Assembly: GCF_038397775.1 (NCBI RefSeq)
Contig: NZ_CP151650.1
Coordinates: 5,785,001-5,849,000, forward strand
Length of the DNA stretch: 64,000 nucleotides
Origin: Pseudomonas sp. RC10
GTDB lineage: Bacteria; Pseudomonadota; Gammaproteobacteria; Pseudomonadales; Pseudomonadaceae
Direction: 5' to 3'
Positions 8,063-19,300 of the stretch are shown one piece after another (positions within the stretch are counted from its first letter, which is position 1; each line of letters opens with the position of its first letter). The notes under the pieces are model-generated. The model was given only the letters and a program-made list of their open reading frames with translations. It was not told where the DNA came from and made no database searches. The position numbers and the translations under genes were made by a program.

Positions 8063-9154
8063 CTAAAGTCCCATCAACGACAGCATCACGAACGTTGCGA
8101 ACAACACGAAGTGAGTCATGCCTTCGATGGCATTGGTTTCGCCGTCGTTGAGGTTGATGGCGCTCACCAGTAAGGTGACGAAGATCATCACGGTTTGCAC
8201 CGGCGTCATTGCCATCTGGAACGGCTGGCCGGTGTACAGCGCCATCGCTTCCATCACGGGAACCGTCAGGATCACCGTCGACAATGACGCACCCAACGCG
8301 ATGTTGACCACCGACTGCATGCGGTTGGCCAACGCGGCCCGCAAGGCCGTAAGGATTTCGGGCGCCGCGGAAATCGCGGCCACCAGAATTGCGGTCATGA
8401 CTGGCGGCGCGCCGCTGCCTTCCAGTCCGAGGTCCACGGTCTTGGACATCACCTCTGCCAACGCGCCGATGATCACCACACCAAACACCAGAATGCCGAT
8501 GGACAGCGACAGGTTCACCTCTTCGACGGCGTGCTCCGGCTGATCCTTGCGACGCTTCTTATCGGGATAACTGTAGCTGAAAAAGTAACTGTGCGGCCCC
8601 ACTTGCATGCGCAGGAACAGCGCGTAAAGCAGGATCATCGCGCCGATCGTGAAGCCGGAGTACACCTTCCAGTTCGACTCGGGGATGAACTCGGGCACGA
8701 CCATCGACACCGCCATCGCGGTCAGAATCATCACGCTGTAGGAGCGTGCGGAGTCATCGTTGTAAGACTGTTCTCCATGCTTGAGCCCACCCATCAACGC
8801 GGCGAGGCCGAGTATGCCGTTGATGTCGAGCATGACCGCCGAATAAATGGTATCCCGCACCAGCGTCGGTGAGGGTTCGTTGCTCATCATGATCGCCAGA
8901 ATGACGACCTCGACCAGGACCGCCGATAGGGTCAGGATCATGGTGCCGTAGGGGTCCCCGACCTTTTCCGCCAGCAGTTCGGCGTGATGCGCCACGCGCA
9001 TCGAAGCACAGACGATAAAGGCTACCAGGACAATTCCCGCGATCAGCGCGACGGTGTTGCCGTGGCTGAGCAACTGGTGCTCGAACGGGTAGGCGAAGCA
9101 GGTCGCGATCACCGCTAACAGAAGAAACTTTTCTTGCTTGAGAATCGTGCCCAT
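8063..9154 (-). CDS. ChaA-type calcium (sodium)/proton antiporter
   Basis: A 363-residue membrane protein of the CaCA exchanger superfamily with about ten or eleven transmembrane segments. It has two alpha-repeat regions; the second contains ISAAPEILTALRAALANRMQ followed by VNIALGASLSTVILTVPV, resembling ChaA/YfkE exchangers. A cytoplasmic basic loop (DKKRRKDQPEH) separates the halves. I start it at the ATG at 9154, which has GAGGC 5 bp upstream; an upstream in-frame ATG at 9247 would add 31 residues with no membrane character. It exports Ca2+ or Na+ against protons. The ion preference is not decided by sequence. Confidence 0.87.
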   Translation of the reverse strand: MGTILKQEKFLLLAVIATCFAYPFEHQLLSHGNTVALIAGIVLVAFIVCASMRVAHHAELLAEKVGDPYGTMILTLSAVLVEVVILAIMMSNEPSPTLVRDTIYSAVMLDINGILGLAALMGGLKHGEQSYNDDSARSYSVMILTAMAVSMVVPEFIPESNWKVYSGFTIGAMILLYALFLRMQVGPHSYFFSYSYPDKKRRKDQPEHAVEEVNLSLSIGILVFGVVIIGALAEVMSKTVDLGLEGSGAPPVMTAILVAAISAAPEILTALRAALANRMQSVVNIALGASLSTVILTVPVMEAMALYTGQPFQMAMTPVQTVMIFVTLLVSAINLNDGETNAIEGMTHFVLFATFVMLSLMGL

Positions 9155-9351
9155 CGTTGCCTCTTGTCCTCGCGACCGAGGCCGCACATCCATGGAATGA
9201 TTAGTGCTCACGGCGATGAGAGTGCTTGTTGTAAATAAAGGTTTCAAGACTCGTGTGTCACACGTTTCAGCCCGATTCCGTACGGGAGCATGATCGTTGC
9301 CCTCCGGACCTGAACCTTTCGGTCAGGTTTTTAACCAGCCGATGCGCATGA

Positions 9352-10347
<996 letters not shown>

Positions 10348-10437
10348 ACGGGTGATTCGCGGGGGCGAATCGCGTCGCCCCCACGGTTTGATCGTTAGCC
10401 TGCCGCCCCTTGAAAGCGTTTCCCTCCTTCCGCCTGA

Positions 10438-11130
10438 TCAAGCCGCTGCCGCTATCTTGCTGATTTCCCGTTGCCCGTTTGAAGAAACCTGCAACGTGCA
10501 CGCCTCTTCCGTAGCACGCAACCAGCCCAACTGCATGAATAGCTGCAGTAGCCCGGCTCCCAATGCCCCGCCAAGATGCGGGTGCACATCACTGCAATCG
10601 ATGCAGGCGCACACGGTTTCGCGCTGCCGAAGAGCAAGCGCTGGAACGAAGATGCCCCGCTCGGCGAACCGGGAAATGCCAACACTGGTGACTTCCAGCC
10701 GTTGATCGCATTGCTCGATCCAGCCAGCACCGAGTAACCGTTGATACAGCGCCGTCGCCAACTCTCCGCCCAAATGATCGGAGCACACGCTGGCTCGCCG
10801 TAAAGGCAGTTGCGGCAACGGCTGTGCGACGCTGCGGCTGATGACTTCCGCACTGATCACAGATGCACTGGCTAACGCCTGAACTGCGGTGCCGACCTCC
10901 GGTGCAGCCAGCCGGAAATATCGTTTTTTGCCTCGCGTTTCCAGCCTGAGCAAGCCACCGGACGCCAACCGTGCGAGATGCGCGCCTGCCGATGACGTGG
11001 ATAGCCCTACCAGCAGTGCCAGTTCATCCGCCGCCCGAGAGGCCCCATCCAACAATGCCCACATGATCGCGCTGCGTTTCGGGTCCGCCAGCAGTGCGGC
11101 AATCTGGCTGATGCAAGGTGCATGTTCCAT
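10438..11130 (-). CDS. ArsR-family winged-helix regulator with a long C-terminal domain
   Basis: A 230-residue protein. Residues 1-85 form an ArsR-type winged helix (ISQIAALLADPKRSAIMWAL, LVGLSTSSAGAHLARLASGG, LETRGKKRYFRLA). About 140 further residues include a cysteine/histidine-rich stretch (CACIDCSDVHPHLGG). The ATG at 11130 has GGGAG 7 bp upstream; the in-frame ATG at 11274 adds 48 residues without domain character. Cys and His clustering in the C-terminal part suggests metal or thiol sensing, but no classic ArsR metal motif is present, so the ligand is open. The gene is convergent with adenine deaminase. Confidence 0.85.
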   Translation of the reverse strand: MEHAPCISQIAALLADPKRSAIMWALLDGASRAADELALLVGLSTSSAGAHLARLASGGLLRLETRGKKRYFRLAAPEVGTAVQALASASVISAEVISRSVAQPLPQLPLRRASVCSDHLGGELATALYQRLLGAGWIEQCDQRLEVTSVGISRFAERGIFVPALALRQRETVCACIDCSDVHPHLGGALGAGLLQLFMQLGWLRATEEACTLQVSSNGQREISKIAAAA

Positions 11131-11805
11131 GTTTTCACTCCCTGTTGAAACATTCGTATAACGGTGGCCGGGTCGCCACATATCGTAAGCAGCCAACAGT
11201 GTTGCCATGACCGAATGATGGCCTTGATTTACGTCATATCTTGAAAACTCTGTGCAACAGAAGTCGTGTGGCAATACAGATTCGTCCGCGCGACCACAAC
11301 AGGTTCAATGTCTTGTCATTAAATCGGATTCACAGTGGTGGCATAGTATAAGCGTTGCATCACGCTAGAGAATCGGCTCGCGGATACTTGATACTGAAGT
11401 TTGTCAGTATTGTCAGCAAAACGTGACGCAAAGGCTCCCCTGTGTGGCGTGCCCAACAAACATTCACCAAGCGTCGACATGCACGACTCGCGGGGCTTTC
11501 AGGCCGATTCACGCAAACGTCTCACCCGACGACCACGGTAATTGCCTACAACAAACTCTCCGATACCTCTCAAAAAAAACATCCCCTAGTCTAACTCTGA
11601 CCACGAGATTCTCTGATTGAAAAATCAGCTGTTTTATTTTTACAAAAGCGGAGCTGTAAGAAATGTCTTTTTTTAAAGTAGTAAAAGGCAACCTATTAGT
11701 TTCGATTCTTCTACGCGCCGGACACGATCAAACAGGTTCGGAGACGTCCGACACTCTGGATCGGGGCCGCCTGACTGCGACGCGCCGTGCGTCGCAGGGC
11801 AGGGT
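11131..11805. other. 675 bp intergenic region, AT-rich in its right half
   Basis: The first half holds the promoter side of the ArsR gene. A 6 bp inverted repeat TACTGA/TCAGTA sits at 11,392-11,409. From about 11,560 the DNA becomes clearly AT-rich, with runs of A and T. A short open frame starts at 11,663. A GC-rich hairpin (arms 11,775-11,783 and 11,789-11,797, CTGCGACGC/GCGTCGCAG) lies just past the stop of the MFS gene and may help end its transcript, although no T-run follows. No known small RNA was recognised. Confidence 0.5.
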
Positions 11806-11827
11806 TCAGATGCGGACGTCGGCGTGA
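11663..11827 (+). CDS. possible 54-residue peptide or gene remnant
   Basis: ATG at 11,663 with GGAG nine bases upstream opens a 54-codon frame. The first 18 residues (MSFFKVVKGNLLVSILLR) look like the amphipathic/hydrophobic start of a membrane protein, then the sequence becomes polar and overlaps the 3' end of the MFS gene on the other strand. The switch suggests either a truncated membrane-protein gene or chance. Its AT-rich start differs from the surrounding DNA. Confidence 0.15.
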   Translation: MSFFKVVKGNLLVSILLRAGHDQTGSETSDTLDRGRLTATRRASQGRVQMRTSA

Positions 11828-13014
11828 GGCGTCGCCGCATCACGTTTTTGCTGAGCGCGGCGGGTCACCATCGCCAACCCTACCGCCAACACACCACACA
11901 GCGTGATGACGGTCGCCATTGGCACCGCGGTGCCGTCGTGGAGAAACCCGACTAACGACGCAGCACCCGCTGCCACGCTGAATTGCAGGCAACCGAGAAG
12001 AGCCGACGCGCTTCCGGCACGCTTGCCTTGTCCGGCCATGGCGCACGCGGAGGCATTGGGAATGATGCAGCCCAGGCTGGCAATGTAAACGAACAGCGGA
12101 ATCAACAACGGCCACAGTTGTTGAGGGTGCAGCGAGGCAATCGTCAGCAGCACGACAGCTGCGCTGCAGTAAAGCCAGACCGCACGGGACAGCAGCCATG
12201 CCGGACCGAAACGCCCCACGAGGCGGGCATTGACTTGCGCCACCAGGATGAAACCTGCGGCATTGGTGCCGAACAACCAGCCGTAATGCTCAGCAGGAAC
12301 GCCATACAGTTTGATGAAGACGAAAGGAGATCCCGCGATGTAAGAGAACATACCGGCCATCGCAATCCCGCCGGTCAAGGCGTGGCCCAAGAAGATCCGG
12401 TCGCCGAACAGCGCCCAATAAGACCCCAATGCGCCCGAAAGGGGTAAGCGCGGATGCCCAGGGGGCATGCTTTCCGGCAATCCCAGCGCAACCGCGAGCG
12501 CCGTGAGTGCGCTGAACAGGGTCAGCGTCAGGAAGATGGCTTGCCAACCGTAGACGTTCACCAGCAGGCCGCCGAGCATCGGTGCCAGAATGGGCGCCAA
12601 TCCCATCACCAGCATCAGTTGCGAAAATACTTTGGCGGACTGCACCGGGGAGCATTTGTCGCTGACGATTGCGCGAGAAAGCACCATCCCCGCACAGCCG
12701 CCCAAGGCCTGTACGAAGCGGGCGGCGATCAACCATTCAAGACCAGGGGCAAAGGCGCAGGCCAGAGAAGCCAGCGTGAACAGCCCTACTCCGAACAGCA
12801 GCGGGATGCGTCGCCCGAAACGGTCAGCAATCGGGCCGTAAGCCAGTTGCCCGATACTCAGCCCGAGAAAGTAAGACGCCAGGGTCATCTGGACGTGCTT
12901 CTCGTCAGTCCCGAATGCCAACGCCATCGCGGGGAAGCCAGGAAGATAAAAGTCGATGGCCATCGGGCCAAATGCGCTGAGGGCGCCGAGAATAAGGATC
13001 GTTCTAAGGTTCAT
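11806..13014 (-). CDS. Bcr/CflA-family multidrug efflux MFS transporter
   Basis: A 402-residue, 12-helix major facilitator. The N-terminus carries the DHA1 Bcr/CflA hallmark DFYLPGFPAMA, the loop 2-3 motif YGPIADRFGRRIPLL, and the motif C-like region ARFVQALGGCAGMVLSRAIV. It exports small drugs such as bicyclomycin or sulfonamides in exchange for protons; the actual substrate is unknown. The ATG at 13,014 has AGGA six bases upstream; a TTG one codon earlier is less likely. It stands alone, with a 230 bp gap to the divergent lipoprotein gene. Confidence 0.9.
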   Translation of the reverse strand: MNLRTILILGALSAFGPMAIDFYLPGFPAMALAFGTDEKHVQMTLASYFLGLSIGQLAYGPIADRFGRRIPLLFGVGLFTLASLACAFAPGLEWLIAARFVQALGGCAGMVLSRAIVSDKCSPVQSAKVFSQLMLVMGLAPILAPMLGGLLVNVYGWQAIFLTLTLFSALTALAVALGLPESMPPGHPRLPLSGALGSYWALFGDRIFLGHALTGGIAMAGMFSYIAGSPFVFIKLYGVPAEHYGWLFGTNAAGFILVAQVNARLVGRFGPAWLLSRAVWLYCSAAVVLLTIASLHPQQLWPLLIPLFVYIASLGCIIPNASACAMAGQGKRAGSASALLGCLQFSVAAGAASLVGFLHDGTAVPMATVITLCGVLAVGLAMVTRRAQQKRDAATPHADVRI

Positions 13015-13244
13015 CAATCTTCCTAAGCCGTTTTACGCAGCTCGGCAGTTTAACAACCTTGGCTGTTTTTCAGGTTGTCTAGAAAAAAATTACCAGAAGT
13101 TTTTTCACCCACGGCGGCCGTCAGGCGGAAATCGGGAACTAATCAGGGCTGACCGAGCATCGGTTAATGGATTTATCACACGCCTTTTACAAATAACTTA
13201 CGAATCCGCTTCTAGACTTTTTACATAAGTCGAGGAATACGGAA

Positions 13245-13604
13245 ATGAATACGCGTTGGGTTGTGCTGTGGTGCTGTTTAGTGGTCGCCGGATGTCAGTC
13301 TACCCACGACCAGTTAGTGTCTGAAGGCTATCCGCCTGCTTTCGCTGACGGGTTTCAGGATGGTTGCGGCAGCGGTCGTCAATCCATCGACCCCATGAAG
13401 GGGCAATACAAAAAGGATGTGCAGCGTTATTTGCGCGATACGATTTATGCGCAAGGCTGGAGCGACGGTTTCAATCAATGTCAGGGCCAGTTGGCGAATC
13501 GCAATGTTCAGGACCAGGGCCGGGACAGCATCTGGAATGATCGTGATCGAGCCTGGGAACAACAGAAAACCCAGGACGCCGCCAAGGCCTATCGCTCCCA
13601 CTGA
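13245..13604 (+). CDS. small lipoprotein of unknown function
   Basis: A 119-residue protein with a lipoprotein signal: a hydrophobic stretch followed by the lipobox VVAGC, cysteine about residue 17, and a GGAATACGGAA ribosome region. The mature part contains two similar aromatic-Gly-Asp-Gly segments (AFADGFQDGCGSGRQS and YAQGWSDGFNQCQ), each with cysteine, which suggests an internal duplication and possibly a disulfide. The C-terminus is charged and polar. Position +2 after the cysteine is Gln-Ser, not Asp, so sorting to the outer membrane is expected. I do not recognise a family with a known role. It is 90 bp upstream of the Gre-like gene. Confidence 0.8.
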   Translation: MNTRWVVLWCCLVVAGCQSTHDQLVSEGYPPAFADGFQDGCGSGRQSIDPMKGQYKKDVQRYLRDTIYAQGWSDGFNQCQGQLANRNVQDQGRDSIWNDRDRAWEQQKTQDAAKAYRSH

Positions 13605-13694
13605 TGCCTGTGTCGCTGCCAGGCATTTCGCGAAACTTACGGGATGCCAACATGGCCCAACGCGTAGGCAGTCAGTCACGAAAGGGAGCACGCC

Positions 13695-14192
13695 ATGAGT
13701 CGGGCCTTCGTCAATGAAGACCATGCCGCTGCGCAGGCCAGCCAGCCGGTGGAGCGTCACGTCAGCACACATCCCAATTACGTCACCGCCCGTGGGCTTG
13801 CTCAGTTGCAAGCCCACGTCGCGGCGTTGCAGGAAGAGCACGGCACGCAGTCGGCACTGGGCGAGGCGGCAGACAGACAGCGGCTGGCCGATATCGAGCG
13901 TGACCTGCGTTACTTCAATCAACGGGTGCAGAGCGCGCAAGTGGTCTCGGCGGCAAACACCACCGACAAGGTGCAGATTGGCTGTTGGGTGACGTTCGCC
14001 GATGAGGATGATCGTCAGCAACGGGTGCAGTTGGTGGGAGAGGATCAGGCCGACGCCGCGGCTCAGTTGATCAATTGGGCCTCCCCGCTGGGCAAGGCGT
14101 TGCTGGGCGCGCAAGTGGGCGATGAGTTGACATGGAGGCGCCCGGCAGGGGATCAGGTGATTGAGGTGGTGCGGATCGAGGCAGAGGGTTGA
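13695..14192 (+). CDS. GreA/GreB-family elongation-factor paralogue
   Basis: A 165-residue protein with the two-part Gre layout. An N-terminal coiled coil covers roughly residues 28-80 (YVTARGLAQLQAHVAALQEE, then RQRLADIERDLRYFNQRVQS), followed by an FKBP-like C-terminal domain (VQIGCWVTFADEDD, ASPLGKALLGAQVGDELTW). Gre factors enter the RNA polymerase channel and trigger transcript cleavage through two acidic residues at the coiled-coil tip, usually in a GDxSENADY loop. That loop is replaced here by a short SALGEAAD segment, so cleavage activity is doubtful. A strong terminator follows. Confidence 0.85.
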   Translation: MSRAFVNEDHAAAQASQPVERHVSTHPNYVTARGLAQLQAHVAALQEEHGTQSALGEAADRQRLADIERDLRYFNQRVQSAQVVSAANTTDKVQIGCWVTFADEDDRQQRVQLVGEDQADAAAQLINWASPLGKALLGAQVGDELTWRRPAGDQVIEVVRIEAEG

Positions 14193-14235
14193 AGTCCAAG
14201 GCTCCCACAAAAAAAAGCAGCATTCCCGATAAAAA

Positions 14236-14260
14236 ACGGAGCCCGAAGGCTCCGTTTTTA
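14236..14260. terminator. bidirectional intrinsic terminator between gre-like gene and ettA
   Basis: An 8 bp stem (ACGGAGCC/GGCTCCGT) with a CGAA tetraloop is flanked by A5 on the left and T5 on the right, so it can end transcripts of both convergent genes. Confidence 0.9.
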
Positions 14261-14279
14261 TGACACCGACCCGAACAGA

Positions 14280-15944
14280 TCAGGCCAGTTTCTTGTGACG
14301 CACACGGTGCGGCTGGGCAGCAGCATCGCCGAGTCGTTTTTTGCGGTCGGCTTCGTACTCGGTGTAGTTACCTTCGAAGAAGACTGCTTGCGAGTCGTCT
14401 TCGTACGCCAGGATGTGAGTCGCCACACGGTCCAGGAACCACCGATCGTGAGAGATCACAATGGCGGCGCCCGGGAAGTCCAGCAGGGCTTCTTCCAGGG
14501 AACGCAGGGTTTCGACGTCGAGGTCGTTGGACGGTTCGTCGAGCAGCAGAACGTTGCCGCCCTCTTTCAGCGTCAGCGCCAAATGCAAACGACCGCGCTC
14601 ACCACCAGACAAGTCCTTCACGAACTTCTGCTGATCGCCGCCCTTGAAGTTGAAACGTCCGACGTAGGTGCGCGACGGGATTTCGTAGTTGCCGATCTTG
14701 ATCTGATCGGAGCCGTCGGAAATCTGCGCGAACACGGTTTTGCTGCCGTCCAGGTCGTCACGGCTCTGGTCGACGCACGCCAGTTGCACCGTTTCACCGA
14801 TTTCGATGGAACCCGAATCCGGCTGTTCCTTGCCCATGAGCATACGGAACAGTGTCGATTTACCGGCACCGTTACCGCCGATCACGCCGACAATGGCGCC
14901 TTTGGGCATGGAGAACGACAGGTTGTCGATCAGCACGCGATCGCCGTAGCCCTTGCTGACGTTCTTGAATTCGATGACCTTGTCGCCCAGACGTGGACCG
15001 GCCGGGATGTAGATCTCGTTGGTTTCGCTGCGCTTCTGGAATTCCTGCGATTGCATTTCTTCGAAGCGTTGCAGACGGGCCTTGGATTTGGACTGACGAG
15101 CCTTGGCGCCTTTGCGCACCCACTCCAGTTCTTCCTTCATGGCTTTTTCGTGGGCCGATTGCTGCTTGGATTCCTGGGCCAGACGATCGGATTTGGCTTC
15201 CAGCCAGCCCGAATAGTTGCCCTCGTAAGGAATGCCCGCGCCGCGGTCGAGCTCCAGAATCCAGCCGGCGACGTTGTCCAGGAAGTAACGGTCGTGCGTG
15301 ATCGCAACCACAGTACCCGGGAAGTCGTGCAGGAAATGTTCGAGCCAGGCAACGGAATCGGCGTCCAGGTGGTTCGTCGGTTCGTCGAGCAGCAGCATGT
15401 CAGGCGCCGACAGCAGCAGGCGGCACAGGGCCACGCGACGCTTTTCACCACCGGACAGGTGTTCGACCTTGGCATCCCAGGCGGGCAGACGCAGCGCATC
15501 GGCGGCGACTTCCAGTTGACGCTCAAGGTTGTGGCCATCGCTGGCCTGCAGGATGGCTTCGAGCTTGGCCTGTTCGGCCGCGAGTTTGTCGAAGTCGGCA
15601 TCCGGCTCAGCGTACGCCGCGTAAACCTCGTCCAGCCGCGCTTGAGCGTCCTTGATCACGCTGACGGCTTCTTCGACCACTTCACGCACGGTCTTGGTCG
15701 GGTCCAGTTGCGGCTCTTGCGGCAGGTAACCGACGTTCAGTTCCGGCATCGGGCGCGCTTCGCCATCGAACTCGGTGTCGACCCCGGCCATGATTTTCAG
15801 CAGTGTGGATTTACCCGAGCCGTTGAGGCCGAGGACACCGATCTTGGCGCCCGGGAAGAACGACAGGGAGATGTTTTTCAGGATTTCCCGCTTCGGCGGA
15901 ACAACTTTGCTCAGCCGATGCATGGTGAAGACGTATTGAGCCAT
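14280..15944 (-). CDS. ettA: energy-dependent translational throttle protein EttA (ABC-F)
   Basis: A 554-residue ABC-F ATPase that binds the ribosomal E site and gates entry into elongation according to the ATP/ADP ratio. There are two ABC domains without membrane segments: Walker [10 protein letters not shown] and signature [11 protein letters not shown] in the first, GGNGAGKST and [12 protein letters not shown] in the second. They are joined by a charged linker and contain the EttA-type arm insertion (residues about 95-140). The N-terminus [17 protein letters not shown] and the length are diagnostic for EttA. It is convergent with the Gre-like gene and divergent from morA. Confidence 0.96.
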   Translation of the reverse strand: MAQYVFTMHRLSKVVPPKREILKNISLSFFPGAKIGVLGLNGSGKSTLLKIMAGVDTEFDGEARPMPELNVGYLPQEPQLDPTKTVREVVEEAVSVIKDAQARLDEVYAAYAEPDADFDKLAAEQAKLEAILQASDGHNLERQLEVAADALRLPAWDAKVEHLSGGEKRRVALCRLLLSAPDMLLLDEPTNHLDADSVAWLEHFLHDFPGTVVAITHDRYFLDNVAGWILELDRGAGIPYEGNYSGWLEAKSDRLAQESKQQSAHEKAMKEELEWVRKGAKARQSKSKARLQRFEEMQSQEFQKRSETNEIYIPAGPRLGDKVIEFKNVSKGYGDRVLIDNLSFSMPKGAIVGVIGGNGAGKSTLFRMLMGKEQPDSGSIEIGETVQLACVDQSRDDLDGSKTVFAQISDGSDQIKIGNYEIPSRTYVGRFNFKGGDQQKFVKDLSGGERGRLHLALTLKEGGNVLLLDEPSNDLDVETLRSLEEALLDFPGAAIVISHDRWFLDRVATHILAYEDDSQAVFFEGNYTEYEADRKKRLGDAAAQPHRVRHKKLA

Positions 15945-16359
15945 GGAATGAAAACCTGGTTAGGACTGTGAATAAAGGCGCGAGCCCGGTTTGCCGCGCA
16001 AACCCGGTGCCCCGTCGCAAAAAAAGCGTTTATTTAGCGTTGCGACTTGTCGTGCGACGCATCCGGGCCTTGAATGAATAAGGCACGAACAGAAGCGTTG
16101 CGACAAAACTTCCGAGTATCGGTCGTCAAGCTGGAGCAAAGTTTGCAAGCACTGCAGCCATTTGCAGAAAACCGGCTTGCAGATTCGGGCACATCGCGCG
16201 TGGCGCAAAGCTACCCGAATGCAGTCGAGAGGGCAAACCGTGCGGGCCTTAAGGGCTGGCACTTAGCCACAACTCAGGTCATGCTAGCCGCCATTTGGGC
16301 GTCAGGCTTATAGTGCATTTCGCACACGCTGATTCAGTCCAGCAGTCAGGATCACCAGT
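15945..16359. other. 415 bp promoter region between divergent ettA and morA
   Basis: It should contain promoters for both genes. An open frame of 79 codons (16,074-16,313) and an opposing one exist, but neither shows a ribosome site, a domain or compositional support. No strong palindrome was noticed. Confidence 0.5.
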
Positions 16360-19300
16360 TTGTCCACACCAACACCCACTTCCCCGTTGCGCTCACCCAA
16401 AAGCGCGACGGCCGCAGCTTTTCGAAGCTCGCCCAAAGGTGCGCTGGCAGTGCTGGTGCTGCTCATGCTCGCGCTGTTGATATGGCAACTGGTCGAACAA
16501 TTTCAGCAGACTCAGGACCGCCAACGCCAGCGTAGCGTGGACTACAGCATTCAGCTGGCCGATCGTCTGAGCTTGAACATGGCGCTCAGTGCGCAGGTGG
16601 CCCTCAACATTCTGGACGACGCCAAAGGCGAACCGCCCGTGGCCGATCAACGGTCGGCAACCCTGGAACGCCTGCGCTTGGAACTGCCGGGAATGCGCAG
16701 CGTGGCGTGGCTTGATGAAGACGCCAATATTCTCAGCGACAGCGCCAACAACAGTGCAGATGTCAGTTTTTTGACTGAACAGCGCGAGCGCATCAACGGT
16801 CGCACCTATTACTACGCTGACTCACCGGACGGCTCGACGCTCTACCTGTTCGTACGCCAGCCAGGAAACCGGGAAGAATGCCATTGGGCCATCCGACTCG
16901 ACCCGCAGGTGATGAAAAACCTGACTCGGCAAAGTGATCAGGATTTTCGCGCGTCGTGGCGGCTGGAGAACCGCACCACCGAGCACGTCATCTATGAGGC
17001 GGAGCCTGCGGACGACAATCGGACCGACAGCGCGGCCCAGACAGTCCTCCTCGAACCCCTGACCAATAGCGACTGGCAATTGCGCGGTCTGTTCGACGCC
17101 AGCAAAACCCGTCAGGCGCTGATCGCCCCGCTCGTCGCCAAATGCCTGATCGCGCTGTTGTGCTCGATCCTTCCGCTGCTGGCCCTGCGCAGCCTGCGTC
17201 GCCGCCAATTGCAATTGCACGAGAGTCGTCGCCGCTACAAGGACATCTTTGAAGGCACCGGCGTCGCGCTGTGCGTGCTGGACTTGTCCGGTCTGCCGGA
17301 CTATTTGAAGCACCTGCAACTGACCACCAGCGATGAATTGCACAAACGCCTGATCAACCATCCGGACCAGTTGAGCGGCCTGTTGCATCAGCTACGCATT
17401 ACCGAGGTCAACCAGGTTGCGGCCACGCTGCTCAATGCCGATTCCTCGGCGCGTGTCTGGCAGCAACTGATCGAGGGTTGCCCACGGTCGCGCAACGGCA
17501 TCGGTGTGCAACTGATCAGCGCGGTGCTGGATCGCCAGCCTCAACTGGAACTGGAGATTGTGCTGCCCAACGCCGATGGCCAGGATCATCACCTCTGGCT
17601 GGTGGTTCGGTTGCCCGAGCAGCCCGAAGACTTCAACGCCGTCATCCTGAACATCAACGACATCACCAACCGCAAACAGACCGAGCTGGCGCTGCTGGAG
17701 CGCGAAAGCTTTTGGTCGGACGTGGTGCGCACGGTTCCCGATCACCTCTACGTGCAGGACGTCGTCAGCCGTCGCATGATCTACAGCAACCACCATCTCG
17801 GCCAGACCCTGGGCTACAGCAAGGAAGACTTGCAGCAGATGGGCGAGTATTTCTGGGAAATTCTGCTGCACCCGGATGACACCGACCCTTATGAACAACT
17901 GCGCCTGACCCGCACTGAAGAAGGCCGCAGAGACCTCACGGAATGCCAGTTGCGCTTCCGGGATCGCCAGGGTCGCTGGCGGCGCTTTGATATCCGCGAA
18001 CAAGCCCTGGCGCCAGACCAGAATGGTCGTGTGACGCGCATCATCGGCGTCGCCAAGGACATCACTGAACAGATCGAGGCCAGCCAGTCTCTGCGTGACA
18101 GCGAACAGCGCTATCGCATGCTCGCGGAAAGCATCAGCGACGTGATTTTCTCCACCAATCAGAAGCTGCGCCCCAACTACGTCAGCCCATCGGTCAACGC
18201 CGTGTTGGGCTACAGCGCCGACTGGATTCTGCAGAACGGCTGGAATTCGATCATCGCCAACCCTCAACAACTGGCGAATCTTCAGGCCCTGCTGAACCGC
18301 ATCGGCAAGGCGCTCAATAAGCCCGAGACACTGACAGAGCTGCGCAACGAGGTGACCACGCAGTTGTATCTGTTCGACTGTCTGCGGGCCGATGGTCGCA
18401 AGATTCCGGTCGAGTTGCGTCTGGTGTTGTTGTGGGACGAGGCCGGTGCCTTCGAAGGCATTCTCGGCGTAGGCCGTGACATCAGTCAGCAGCGCCGGGC
18501 GGAAAAAGACCTGCGCATGGCGGCGACGGTGTTCGAACACTCGACCTCGGCGATCCTGATCACCGACCCTGCGGGCTACATCGTGCAGGCCAACGACGCA
18601 TTCAGTCGGGTCAGCGGGTACGCCGTTTCACAGGTGCTCGATCAGCTCCCGATGATGCTGACCGTTGAGGACCAACAGGAAGCCCACATGGGCTATATCC
18701 TCAAGCAACTGCATCAGCGCGGCAGTTGGGAAGGTGAACTGTGGCTGAAACGTCGGGACGGCGAACATTATCCCGCTTGGGTCGGCATCACGGCCGTGTT
18801 CGACGACGAAGGCGACCTCGCCAGCTACGTGTGTTTCTTCAGCGACATCAGCGAGCGCAAGGCCAGCGAGCAGCGCATTCATCGCCTCGCGTATTACGAC
18901 GCCCTGACGCACCTGCCGAACCGGACGCTGTTCCAGGACCGCCTGCACACCGCCTTGCAGCATGCCGAGCGCCAGCACGCCTGGGTCGTGCTGATGTTCC
19001 TCGATCTGGACCGCTTTAAACCGATCAACGACTCCTTGGGTCACGCCGCCGGGGACCGCATGCTCAAGGAGATGGCCACACGGCTATTGGGCTGTGTGGC
19101 CGAAGACGACACCGTGGCCCGCATGGGCGGCGACGAATTCACCCTGCTGCTGCAACCCGGCGCCACGCAACAAGCCGCGCTGACCCGCGCCATTCATGTG
19201 GCGGAGCAGATCCTCGCCAGTCTGGTGAAGCCCTTTGTGCTGGAGGGTCGCGAGTTCTTCGTGACGGCGAGTATCGGTATCGCACTGAGTCCACAGGACG

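Noticed and set aside
14295..15971. 558-codon open frame antisense to ettA
   Set aside because: It mirrors ettA exactly, has no domain or ribosome site, and such long antisense frames are common in GC-rich genes with strong third-position bias.
16074..16313. 79-codon frame between ettA and morA
   Set aside because: No ribosome site, no hydrophobic or structural pattern, and an equally long frame exists on the other strand; treated as chance.
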